A stretch of 64,000 nucleotides of DNA from Halichondria panicea. Taxonomy: Eukaryota > Porifera > Demospongiae > Suberitida > Halichondriidae. Positions within the stretch are counted from its first letter, which is position 1. Each line of letters begins with the position of its first letter. Positions 28,646 through 40,539 of the stretch are shown here, piece after piece. The DNA is taken from positions 4,650,042-4,714,041 of the forward strand of contig NC_087377.1 in the NCBI RefSeq assembly GCF_963675165.1, in the 5' to 3' direction. Position numbers and translations under genes: made by a program. The notes under the pieces were generated by a model, which saw nothing but the letters and a program-made list of their open reading frames with translations, had not been told where the DNA came from and ran no database searches.

Positions 28646-29185
28646 TGCCACGTTCCATGGGTCCATCGGACCCTATACTGTCATGGTTCACTGTCCTGTG
28701 TCACACGGCATCATGTGGCATGGTTTCCACGCCATGCATGCACTTGGTTATTGTTGTGGATACATATTAACCACCATACATTACTGTGAGGGTTTAAATC
28801 CCTCCTTTTGGTGACCACAAACCACATGTTTGCACATGCTGGTTCATCTCCACATGTTTGCATGCTGGTTCTTGTAAGTATCTACATGATCTAGAATCCA
28901 GAGCTGTAAGTGTTGATCAATCAAGTTGTTGGAGGTGAGTTATTGATAGTTTTCAGTACATGTGCTATACTATTATTATAGGCTAGATTTAATAGAATCA
29001 TTGAGCCTCAGTCAAGTTTCCAGATTTCGTTGCCAGTGTCATCTATATGATATATATTATAGATATTCTAGAGACCCAGCAAGTTAATCAGAACTCAACA
29101 GAACTGGTGAGAGATTGCAATTATTATACAGCATGCTTGCATCCATTATGTAATAGATCAAGCTATATAAAAGGCCGGCCTGCAG
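28646..29185. other. Region between left array and ATPase gene
   Basis: No supported coding sequence. A TATATAAAAG box at 29164-29173 lies just before the first likely ATG of the ATPase gene; a short stretch near 29070-29107 ending at a GTGAGA donor could be an upstream non-coding exon. Confidence 0.4.
29164..29173 (+). promoter_or_regulatory. Possible TATA box of the ATPase gene
   Basis: TATATAAAAG is a strong TATA match 13 bases before the ATG at 29186. That spacing is short for a transcription start 25-30 bases downstream, so either the true start codon is later or the box is fortuitous. Confidence 0.3.
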
Positions 29186-32100
29186 ATGGACGACAATGAC
29201 ATAATTATTAGCCCCAGTCAGCAGAGCACTTCAAGTAGATCCAGTACCGCGACAGTAAGTGGTGTGTGTATGTATACAGACGTATCTGCATTTATGCTGC
29301 ACTGAGCTTTCATATTAATTAATACATGCTGCATGCAGACGTCGACATCAAGTCAGCCAAGTCAGCGAAGTGAATTCTTTGTGAACTGGGAGGATGCCAG
29401 TGTCCATGTCGTGTTTGAAGAGTGGTGAGCACTCCAACATCAAAGCAGATTTCGCGATCAAGTTGACTGGCATGATCGAAGCCGGGTGTAACACTGCATG
29501 GGTACATGGCACTCATGAAGAGAAGGATTAACATGCAAACAAAGTACGTTTTGCAGTCTAATTACATGCATGTAATGTACACGAGGTAGTACAAACAATA
29601 CAAACCAGATATCCAAATGGTGCAGGTAGTTGTACTCTGAACACCTATTGATTAGCTATAGAAGTTGTTATCCAACCATTTACAACTGAGTAGTAGAGTT
29701 AACCAGTAGTAGAGTAGTCAACAACACCCCTTGATCTGTGCACTGTGTATGTTTTGTGCATGTGCCCACTAGCCTTGATGCCCAATTATGCTCAAAATTT
29801 TGCCTATTAGTCTAGTCTCTAAGTCATGCAATTGTAGTCTTTAATTCTTACCAATTAGTCTTTAATTATTACCCAAAGTCTTTAATTATTACTCAAAATC
29901 ATCAACGAGAATTATACTGCAACATCACTGACGCTTCTATATAATCTTTTAAAGAACTATTATTGGTGAAAGAAATCTTAGAAAAGAGTCAACACTACGG
30001 TACTACTAGCACCTTCCATACGTATATACTCAGTAAGCCACTGCTATACTAGCCAGTCTAGCCACCATGTGGACCATGTGGCGTAAAGGTAAACTATTAG
30101 CATTTTCATGCTTAGTGCTTCTATAAATACTTCCTACCTAAATTTGATAAAAATTGCTAATATTTTTTGCCCTTATTAGGCTGGCATAATGCTCAATGCT
30201 CCACTGCACCTATTCCACTTGATAAACCACATTTACATCTTCAACACCCACACATTTTGTGCTTTCACAATTTTTGTCACATGGAGGGAGGTCTTCAGGC
30301 TGACCATGCAGTATACCCCTGGAAGGATACTGACATGTGATTTGAACCCTAGAGTATCCTCAGAGTTTCAATGTTTCACTGACCTAAAGAAATCGATAAC
30401 ATACCTAGATAACCCAATATTGTGTTAATACAGTAAAGTTCCCACCATATTAAATAATTGTATTTATTTATTTGCATACAGGGAATGTTTCTTTACCCTG
30501 GATTCCGCTCAGTTTCGAAGCAAGTTCATGAATCAAATCAATAGCTCTTTTGGCAGTGGGGGAATGTCAATAGCACTCAATGAGCAACAGTTTTCTTCCT
30601 TCATACAACACCTTAAAAATGAAAGTGGCGCTGGGTTGCCAATCAAAAAAGCCGCTTGTGTGATTGGCCGGCAACCTTGTAACGAAGTGTGGGTGCTGGG
30701 AAAGGACTTGCAGGTATATAATAATTTCAGTGTATCTAAGTCTATAAATATGCTGGACTATAAGAAAACGGTTTCAAAGAAAATGGGTCCAAAGTTTAAG
30801 CTTGTTCTATTTGGAAAAACTAAACTGGTCATTTTATTTCAATCACTTAATTAACCATTGTTCCTCTCTCGGGAGATTTAATATTCTATGAATGGACCCG
30901 GCACACTGTATATTGCACAACCAAAAAATTGCACCTACACGACATTGTCAAGCATAAATGTATGCATTGACAGTATACTATTTTTTTGCTTTCTAAATAG
31001 ATTGATTCTGAAGGCAGACAAGTCCAGGTATCGGAGAGCAAGTACATGTGGTTAGATCACAGTGTTGTCGGAGAAGTCACCAACATTCCATCACGAGACC
31101 TGCTTCCAGTGATCAAACTTCCCCTGACCAACACAGGGCTAGCAATAAAACGCTTGGTTTCTGCTCTGAAGCTCACCATCAGACACAATTACTTCAGTTC
31201 ACTGCTGACAGTTGTTGGAGGGGTCATGGCCATGCATTACACCTATCTGGTCAAGGTGTATAAAGGATGCCCCATAGTGTATGCCGTTGGTCCTTCTGAG
31301 ACCGGAAAGTCTACATCAATTAGGGCTGCTCTTGCAATCTCTGGTTAGTATATCATGCATGCAATTTGTGATACTATTTCATCCCTACACTTGCAGGATG
31401 TTCTCAGGCGATGTATGTCAAGGGTTCCAATGCATTCTTTCTCGAAAGATCGGCGGTATCTTCCTTGCCGTATGCCATTGATGACCCCCCCAAGGCTAGG
31501 TCCAAGAACAACTCTGTGGATGTGAATGACCTCATTGTGGACTTGCACGATGGCTGCAAAACAGCAAACCTCAGGAGTGGGCCCCTGAAACCTATCTCGA
31601 TTCCATTGGTGGCATCCAACTTCAGCCAGAAGCAGGAAGATAGGTATACTATGTATATATATATAATTCAGGGTGTCATACAGGGGAAGGGGAAAGGGGG
31701 ATATCCCCCCTCTAGCTCCAACCCCCCCCCCCCCTAAAATTTGCATTCAGGTACTAGTTGGGGTCCATAGCTGGCAATTTTACATACTAACAGGGTAACA
31801 ATAACAGTTTACCTTTTTTTAGCAAGTTACTTATTTCCCCCTCTACTCAAAATCCTGTATGACACCTTATAATTATGTGTGATTTTCTACAATAGAGTAA
31901 CTACACGTACGTGCACCGTGTCCTTTGTCCTGCCCACCGTTGGGCCCACAACAATGGAGGAAGAGGAAAATTGGGCAGAATTGGATGACATCATTAGTGG
32001 AGGGGAGCTGTCATCATGTATCGGTTGGGCTATTTCTATCGGAGAATGCCCAACCCTGCAGGAAGAAGTAATGGCCATCAAAGACAAGCTTAGGCACTCG

Positions 32101-33761
32101 GTTGAGGGGAGAAAGTTAAAGAATTGGGCCATTCTTCTCTACTTTGTGAAGAAGGTGAAATAAATTATATATATCTCGTAAATGTTTAATTGTCGTTGCA
32201 CATTTATTAGCTTCTTTGTGTTGGCAATGAACATGAGGACGAGGAACCCCAAGAATTCCTAAACATTTTGGATTATGTCCGAGAAGGTGTGCGCTCCACA
32301 CAGTCACCGACCACTCTGCCGACTATTCTGGACCCAGACAGTGTGTTAAGCACAACATTAACCAACATTCTCAACTTCTGTCGCACCAAAAGTCTGAAAG
32401 ATGTAAGGACCTATGTTTTTTCCCTGTTTGGTTGGTATATTACTGTATGTGATGTGATGGGCCATACGCCACTACAGACTTATAATTGAAACTTTTGTGT
32501 ATACGTAATAGGTGAACGTGTTCGCTCGCTGTGGGTGCTATGTCCGGAAGCAAAATAATCAACGAAAGGAAGTTTTTGCTGTCGTACTTGAAGATGTAGG
32601 ATCTGCTCTTACGTATTCTCGAGCCGAAGTTAAACATATTGTGGAAACCTCGAATTATGGGACGTCGAGTTCCCACCGCTTCCTGCAGGGCACTCATGAT
32701 TCAAAGAAGAGAAGATGTCTAGCGTTTTATGTCGACAACATTCCTGAAAAGCTAAGAAGCAAACTGTTGGACGGTAACTGCCAGCTAGTTTTTTGCATGC
32801 ATGACAATTATATTGGGTTAACCCCTTTCAGTCACAACAAAGGAGTCGTACAACATTCATTGGAGCCTCGATGACGATGATGGTGTAGGTGAGTGCACTT
32901 ATAGCTAGGAGTTATTGCAATAACTGTTGCATTGTGACGTCCCCATAGTATTACTAGTTTGACTAACCTTTATTAGGCTGGTGGAAAGTATCTCGACCCT
33001 GTTGACATTATAATATCTCAAACTCTCACTACCGTGCAAGGTTCAGGGGTTGTAGCTAGGTGGTATATGTGTGCGAAGTGCCTGTCAAAATTGTTTGGAC
33101 TACGCCTGCAGCTTGTTTTTAACTATTTTCATCATAAAACACATAATTGAAGTGTATTATATGTATGTCATTATAATTATGACTGCATGCAGAGGATGGC
33201 AAGGATGATGATCCCCTCCCCCCCAGCCACAAGGAGGACGACGACCCCCTCACCCCCAGCGACAAGGAGGACGACGACCCCCTCCCCACCGATAGTGAGA
33301 AGAAAGACAATGATCCTCCCCCCAGTGACAAGGAGGACGACGACCCCATCCCCAGCTTAGGTGACAAGAAAGATGACGATCTTCCCCCCAGTGACAAGGA
33401 CGACGACGACCCCCTCTCCAGCGTGGGTGACACTAAAGATGACGATCTTCCCCCCAGTGACAAGGAGGACGACGACCCCCTCCCCAGCGTGGGTGACACT
33501 AAAGATGACGATCTTCCCCCCAGTGACAAGGAGGACGACGACCCCGTAGGTGACACTAAAGATGACGATCCCTCCCCCAACGACAACAATCCCCCCCCTA
33601 GCGAGAAGGCCAAACGTAAGAGAATCACTTCAGAATTCGAACCTGCTGCTGCTGCAAAGAAAAAACGTTTGGGGGAAGCAAGTCTCTTACGTGATGGCCT
33701 CGGGAAGTCGTACACACCCAAAAATCTGAAGAGGCGTACCCGCAACTCTAAAAAGAACTAA
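29186..33761 (+). CDS. Element-borne P-loop ATPase
   Basis: Exons fitted by splice site and phase: 29186-29254, 29339-29424, 30482-30713, 31001-31343, 31397-31643, 31896-32154, 32211-32402, 32512-32773, 32832-32888, 33193-33761. The 5' two exons are least certain. Walker A is VGPSETGKSTSIRAALAI; the next exon has PYAIDDPP, a plausible Walker B, and SIPLVASNF. This resembles viral/plasmid-type helicase ATPases of the DUF927 kind (impression only). The C-terminus is a low-complexity acidic/proline tract of repeated KEDDDPLPS units, then basic nuclear-localisation-like KAKRKR and KKKR. It converges on the transposase gene with a ~300-base gap, so an accessory role in transposition (target choice or strand unwinding) is inferred. 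Confidence 0.65.
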
Positions 33762-33835
33762 CTGCCTTTGCATTGTCTGATTTCTAGTATTACGTGCAAC
33801 GTACCCCTTACTTTTGTTTGCTACAATGACATTCT

Positions 33836-33932
33836 TTATTGCTGGCTGATTCAGCGATAGTTTATCTATATGCAAAATATTATACGTACAACCCCTTTAT
33901 TATTATTATTGCTGGCTGATTCAGCGATAGTC
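33836..33932. repeat. Direct repeat between the two convergent genes
   Basis: TTGCTGGCTGATTCAGCGAT occurs twice, about 70 bases apart, in the ~300-base spacer between the convergent ATPase and transposase genes. Both genes would end transcripts here, so the repeats may affect 3' processing, or be binding sites. The GCTGATTCAGC core is itself palindromic. Confidence 0.7.
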
Positions 33933-34068
33933 CAGTATTATTCTTTACGTTAGGCTGTGTAATGTTCAAAAAATTTATGATCATAACAAAATGATTTTTC
34001 TCCTTACAATGTCTAGTAACTTTCAATATAGAGTCTATCAACACATTTTAAAACAAGCAATGTCCGGT

Positions 34069-36943
34069 TTACAATTGACCCTTCTTTAAATCATCATACT
34101 TAAGCTTACTTGCCACTTGAGATTCAGTTTTCGTAGGCAGTTTATGTTCGCAATAGGGAGCTATAGAGTAGTCCACCACATCATTGTATACTTTCTTTAT
34201 TTCTCCAACGTTTTTTTCTGTTGAAACAATTTCATACAATGTGATTGTCTCGAATTCAGACCACTGCCCTTTAGCCACGTCTTCGTTGCGATCCACAGCA
34301 AAACGTTTGCTGCTAGGTAAACTCATTTGTAAGTGATGTTTTCTACCCATCCTCTTAGCTGTTGTTGGTGATTCTGAAATAGGTTTCTTTCCATTTGGGT
34401 TGTGGCAATTTACACATTGACAATGTGAAGTACATTGCTGATTGTTTTTTAAACAGCAACACCTGGAAGCGTAAAATGGGCTGTTCTTGCAAGATGTGGA
34501 GCTAACTTTCTTGTTTGTCCCACATCTGCAGGAAATGTTAGTGCTGTTTTCTGTGTTTGCTGAAATTGGTGTATTTGCTGTGTTACTAACGAATGGTAGT
34601 GCAGCATCATAGTGTCCATTACCTAGAGAATTGTAGATCACGAATGCAGTAGCGCATGAATCTATGCTGCTTGTACATGTAGGCGTAACATAGGTAGTTG
34701 GAAGTCTGGTATCAGCCGAGAAAATCACAATAGAACACTGTAGACTATTAGCAATTGCAAGAGGCATTGCATTTCCCACGGGACTGATGTGAAAATTGGG
34801 CTGTAGAAATTTGTTGACCTCCGTCTCATAATCATCAACTAATGGGTCTATAAATGGTTCGTATTCAGCACGTCTACAACCAAGCATCTCAGTAACAAAC
34901 AATTGACGTAATTTCATAGCCAGGTTGCTGATATTTTCAGTTTCAATGCCATTGCTAATTCCCATGTTGCTGAGTATTAAATGCCACTCTTTCGATTGCG
35001 TTGCCACGTTTTTCGCAATGGCTGGGAAAAAACAGTTGCCGTCTCCTATTATAGGAGTGAAAATAAGCCCATTTGATTGCAATGTTTGACTTAGTTGTGA
35101 TTCTGAAGATACATCAGCAGAGCAGCCCTGTTCTAACCCACTGTTCGAAGCAAAAGGTTTAACAAGTTCTCCTAGCTTAACGAGACCCATGTACTTGAGT
35201 GACGTTAGGACGTGAAACTTTGTTAATGCATGTAGATAAATAACTTTTACCTCATCAAAATCAAACATGCAAGAGGATACATCAATCTCGCATTGGGTGT
35301 CAGTTTCTCGAGTTTCTCTGTCTTTGGGTAGTATTCCAATCGGTTGTAATGGCCCACAAGTAAGGTCATGTCTGAACCTACTGTTACAAATTGGTTCAGA
35401 CAAAGTCTTTGATTTCACTGTTTTGGCAGAGTTGTACGAATGAATTACAACTGTAAGTAGTGCATACGCTAAAAGAATACCAATTTTATTTCTATGTAAA
35501 ATTGAATTGATGTGATGGTGAAAGCGCTCATTACGATTTGTTCCTCCACCTATGGGAATATCACTTAAACAACCTTGAGATACATGCTTCTTTAGATTTG
35601 AAATAGCATGCATTGTCTCTTGCGTAAACACACCTAACCCCTTTTGATCCTTAACATTAATCCATTTGTTACTAAATGCCTCCATTTTGGACAGTATCAT
35701 AGCGGATCCAGGTGTTGAACATTTGCGTTTCACTTCGCTATCTCCATCAGTGCGGAATACCTGCGTTAGATCTTGTGTACATCTAAAATGAATATCACAC
35801 TTTCTGGATATTGTTCGTGTTATCCTCTGGACAGCATGGAATAGGTCCAACTTGACAGCAATGTCCATACCTAATACTGCCTGTATTTTTCTTCTTAGTT
35901 TACAACAGTCGTCAATGTATGCAGTTGTTAGGCCATGAGAGCGAGCTTTGAGGTTACGCAACAGTACCTCTATTGTATCAAAACTAGTCCCTCTAGTAAG
36001 TTGCCATGTTACAATTTGTCCACACTCATTCATTACTATAAAAAGGCTGTCATATTGATGTACCCATTTTCCATCATTTCGTACATATCCAATGTTTGCA
36101 GCAACCTTGAAAGTATGATCAAATGATATTGTACTTCCTAGTGGAATCTCACTTATTTCTCGTACATAAAGGTGCTCGTTCTGAAGAAACATAGCTAAAA
36201 AGCATTGTCTCAATATGTAGTCACTAGGGGTCTGTGAAAGGGGTATAGACCAAAAATCTGTTTCACTCACAGACTTTCCTAGTAGTAACTCGTGATTTCT
36301 GATCATGTCGCACACTTTTGCAAATGTAGTAAGTTTCTGCTCCATAATAACAGACTCAATGCTTTGAAATGTCATCCCTTTTATTACCAATGATGTGCAT
36401 GTGTCAATTAGAGAGGTAGTCATCCCAGTCCGTTTTAAAAGAATGAACGGCACAAGTGATGGTGATGGGAAGCGCCTAAGAATTAGCTCGTCATGAGCAA
36501 GCAGTCTGTGTTGGTTTGTGCACACATACACTGCACTTACCAAATACACAACATTATGCAAACCATGAATCACCCTTGGCTGAGCAGAAGAACTAGTACC
36601 ATCACACCAACGAGAATGCTGTGTTGGCAAATGACATTTTGGACAAAAAATTGAATGTGGAGGAAAAATCGAAGGGAAGGATACGTAAGGATTCCAAAAT
36701 ATTATCGATGGATTTTGAAGGAAGTGATCATTAGGAGATTCCGTATTACCAGGAAACGGGAACGGAACATTGATAACCACTCATGTAAACAGTCAGTTGC
36801 CTGACAGAATTATTATGATTAGAGATTAGTAGGTGACACTTATACATTTGTAAACACCAACCTTTAGAAATCTCCAACATCTCTTTGATTTGTTGTTGTA
36901 CATGCTCAGGTACAACTCCATTAACTTCTTGGACATGAGCCAT
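34069..36943 (-). CDS. DDE-like transposase fused to OTU, CXC and SANT-like domains
   Basis: Two exons on the minus strand: 36943-36862 (from MAHVQEVNGVV; an upstream in-frame ATG is at 36982) and 36779-34069, joined in phase 1. In the 903-residue second exon: a CPKC...WCDG zinc-like N-terminus (46-60); an RNase H-like core with FDHTFKV (D221), TAYIDDCCKLRRK (D290/291), DLFHAVQRI and GGTNRNERFHHHIN (E418); an OTU cysteine protease core with GDGNCFF (D580, C583) and GHYDAALP (H723); a Tesmin/TSO1-like CXC zinc domain (751-792); and a SANT/Myb-like tail (GQWSEFETITLYEIV). The core would cut and join DNA, CXC/SANT would bind it, and OTU may remove ubiquitin. No internal stops, so it looks intact. 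Confidence 0.7.
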
Positions 36944-37075
36944 GAGTACTAGATGTAGCAATATGAAACATATGGACAACATTGTTGACTATAGTTATCA
37001 AGCTTTTTTGTCTGTGGTTAGACAACTTAGAGGAGGGGCCAACACCATACATGGTTAGATCTACCCCCTAACCAC

Positions 37076-40000
37076 ATAACCATGGAACGTGGAACAGTGG
37101 GAACAGTAGGAACCATGGAACAGTAGGAACCATGGAACGATGGAACAGTGGGAAGCATACAACGGTAGCGGGAACCATGGAACAGTAGGAACCATGGAAC
37201 GATGGAAAGAAGGGAACCATGGAACAGGGGAACAGAGGGAACATGGAACAGAGGGCACCATGGAACAGTGGAACGGAGGGAACCATGGAACAGTGGGAAC
37301 CATGGAACAGTGGAACGGAGGGAACCATGGAACGGAGGGAACCATGGAACGGAGGGAACCATGGAAAGTAGGAATCATGGAACCATGGAACCATGGAACG
37401 AAGGGAACAATGGAACGGTGGAACGGAGGGAACCATGGAACGGAGGGATACATGGAACGGTGGGAACCATTGAACGAGGTAACCATGGAACAGTGGAACG
37501 AAGGGAACCATGGAACAGTGGGAACCATAGAGCGATAGAACGGAGGGAACCGTGGAACAGTGGAACGGAGGGAACCATGGAACAGTGGGAACCATGAAAC
37601 AGAAGAACGGTGGGAATCATGGAACCTTGGAGCAATAGGAACCCTGGAACGGTGGGAACAGTAGGAACCATGGAACAGTAAACCATGGAACAGTAGGAAC
37701 CTTGGAACCATGGAACAGAGGGATACATGGAAGGGTGGGAACCATGGAACAGAAGAAAGGTGGGAACAGTAGGAACATTGGAACAGTAGGAACCATGGAA
37801 CAGTATAGGAGCTATGGAACCTTGGAACCATGGAACCATGGAACAGTAGGAACCTTGGAACCATGGAACAGCAGGAACCATGGAACACTGGAACAGTAGG
37901 AACCATGGAACCTTGGAACAGTAGGAACCATGGAACAGTAGGAACCATGGAACCATGGAACTATGAAACTGTGGAACCATGGAACGCTTGGAACTATGGA
38001 ACCATGGAACGCTTGGAACCATGGAACCATGGAACGCTTGGAACCACAACTAAGGAACCATGGAACTATGGAACGCTTGGAACCGTGGAACTATGGAACG
38101 CTTAACCATGGAACTGTGGAACCACGGAACGCTTGGAACTGTGGAACCTTGGAACCATAGAACTATGGAACCATGGAACGCTTGGAACCATGGAACGCTT
38201 GGAACTATGGAACCATGGAACTGTGGAACCATGGAACTATGGAACACTTAGAACCATGGAATTGTCGAACCGTGGAACCATGGAACTATGGAACCATGGA
38301 ACTGTGGAACCATGGAACTATGGAACGCTTGGAACCATGGAACCATGGAACTGTGGAACCATGGAACTATGGAACGCTTGGAACCATGGAACGCTTGGAA
38401 CTATGGAACTGTGGAACCGTGGAACCATAGAACTGGAACCATGGAACGCTTGGAACTATGGAACCATGGAACTGTGGAACCATGGAACTATGGAACGCTT
38501 GGAACCATGGAACTGTGGAACCGTGGAACCATGGAACTATGGAACCATGGAACTGTGGAACCATGGAACTGTGGAACGATGGAACTATGGAACGCTTGGA
38601 ACCATGGAACGCTTGGAACCATGGAACCATGAAACTGTGGAACCGTGGAACCATGGAACTGTGGAACCATGGAACTATGGAACGCTTGGAACCATGGAAC
38701 CGTGGAACTGTGGAACCATGGAACCATGGAACTATGGAACCATGGAACCATGGAACCGTGGAACCGTGGAACTGTGGAACCATGGAACTATGGAACGCTT
38801 GGAACCATGGAACGCTTGGAACCATGGAACCGTGGAACCGTGGAACTATGGAACCATGGAACTGTGGAACCGTGGAACCGTGGGACCGTGGAACCATGGA
38901 ACTATGGAACCATGGAACCATGGAACTGTGGAACCGTGGAACCATGGAACTATGGAACCATGGAACTGTGGAACCATGGAACTATGGAACGCTTGGAACC
39001 ATGGAACGCTTGGAACCATGGAACCATGGAACTGTGGAACCGTGGAACCATGGACCATGGAACTGTGGAACTGTGGAACCATGGAACTGTGGAACCATGG
39101 AATTATGGAACGCTTGGAACCATGGAACTGTGAAACCGTGGAACCATGGAACTATGGAACCATGGAACGCTTGGAACTATGGAACCATGGAACTGTGGAA
39201 CCATGGAACTATGGAACGCTTGGAACCATGGAACGCTTGGAACTATGGAACGCTTGGAACCATGGAACTGTGGAACCGTGGAACCATGGAACCGTGGAAC
39301 TGTGGAACCATGGAACTATGGAACGCTTGGAACCGAACCATGGAACTGTGGAACTATGGAACTATGGAACGCTTGGAACCATGGAACCGTGGAACTGTGG
39401 AACCATGGAACCATGGAACTATGGAACCATGGAACCATGGAACCGTGGAACCATGGAACTGTGGAACCATGGAACTATGGAACGCTTGGAACCATGGAAC
39501 GCTTGGAACCGTGGAACCGTGGAACCGTGGAACTATGGAACCATGGAACTGTGGAACTGTGGAACCGTGGAACCATGGAACTGTGGAACCATGGAACTAT
39601 GGAACGCTTGGAACCATGGAATCGTGGAACTGTGGAACCGTGGAACCATGGAACCGTGGAACCGTGGAACCGTGGAACTGTGGAACTGTGGAACCATGGA
39701 ACTATGGAACGCTTGGAACCATGGAACGCTTGGAACCATGGAACCATGGAACTGTGGAACCATGGAACTATGGAACGCTTGGAACCATGGAACCGTGGAA
39801 CTGTGGAACCATGGAACCATGGAACTATGGAACCGTGGAACCGTGGAACTGTGGAACCATGGAACTATGGAATGCTTGGAACCATGGAACGCTTGGAACC
39901 ATGGAACCGTGGAACCGTGGAACCGTGGAACTATGGAACCATGGAACCATGGAACTGTGGAACTGTGGAACCGTGGAACCATGGAACTGTGGAACCATGG

Positions 40001-40457
40001 AACTATGGAACGCTTGGAACCATGGAATCATGGAACTTTGGAACCGTGGAACCATGGAACCGTGGAACCGTGGAACTGTGGAACCATGGAACTATGGAAC
40101 GCTTGGAACCATGGAACGCTTGGAACCATGGAACGCTTGGAACCATGGAACGCTTGGAACCATGGAACCATGGAACTGTGGAACATGGAACTATGGAACG
40201 CTTGGAACTATGGAACGCTTGGAACCATGGAACCATAGAACTGTGGAACCGTGGAACCATGGAACTATGGAACCATGGAACCGTAGAACTGTGGAACCGT
40301 GGAACTATGGAACGCTTGGAACCATGGAACCGTGGAACTATGGAACCATGGAACCATGGAACTGTAGAACTGTGGAACCATGGAACTATGGAACCATGGA
40401 ACTGTGGAACTATGGAATGCTTGGAACCATGGAACTATAGAACCATGGAACACTAAG
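37076..40457. repeat. Right octamer array (GGAACNNT)
   Basis: About 3.4 kb of 8-bp units, mainly GGAACCAT, GGAACTGT, GGAACCGT and GGAACTAT, with a recurring nonamer GGAACGCTT. It is the reverse complement type of the left array. The part nearest the transposase (37076-37960) carries GGAACAGTA/GGAACGGAGG variants closest to the left array; the outer part is dominated by the GCTT variant. Long stop-free frames on both strands (MELWNHGT, MVPSVPWF) are artefacts of the repeat. Confidence 0.95.
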
Positions 40458-40473
40458 AACTACTACATGCTAT

Positions 40474-40538
40474 ATTGTAGTTTATTGCTGACTCAGCTAT
40501 ATTCGTGAGTCTTATATCAAGTACCAACCGGAAATTTT
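40474..40538 (-). repeat. Right terminal inverted repeat of the 14-kb element
   Basis: Inverse of 26533-26593: contains TTATTGCTGACTCAGCTATA and ATATCAAGTACCAACCGG. It has a small insertion (ATAT against AT) and one extra A relative to the left copy. Confidence 0.75.
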
Positions 40539-40539
40539 G

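Larger units (their letters stand above)
26533..40538. mobile_element. Candidate 14-kb DNA transposon with inverted subterminal octamer arrays
   Basis: About 60 bp at 26533-26593 (TTGGTACTTGAT, then AGACTCACGAATATAGCTGA) is repeated inverted at 40474-40538 with only small indels. Just inside each end is an array of the same 8-bp motif, GTTCCATG on the left and its complement on the right, so the arrays are also inverted. The interior has two convergent genes: a P-loop ATPase (+, 29186-33761) and a DDE-like transposase with OTU, CXC and SANT-like parts (-, 34069-36943). Exact ends and target duplication are unresolved. I cannot assign a superfamily; large eukaryotic DNA elements with accessory domains such as the KDZ/Zisupton group are the nearest comparison. 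Confidence 0.7.

Noticed and set aside
26616-28814. Long open frames of MVP/FHGS/YCS repeats (up to 732 codons) on the + strand, and MEPWNSRNHGT frames on the - strand
   Set aside because: They are by-products of an 8-bp repeat lacking stop codons in several frames on both strands; no codon preference, splice context or domain supports a protein.
30189-30428. 79-codon frame as an exon of the element ATPase gene
   Set aside because: The exon at 29424 joins 30482 in the correct phase without it, and its composition is not coding-like; an alternative exon cannot be excluded.
37061-40456. Long MELWNHGT and MVPSVPWF frames on both strands
   Set aside because: Same octamer array in inverse orientation; open on both strands in overlapping frames, as expected from sequence periodicity alone.
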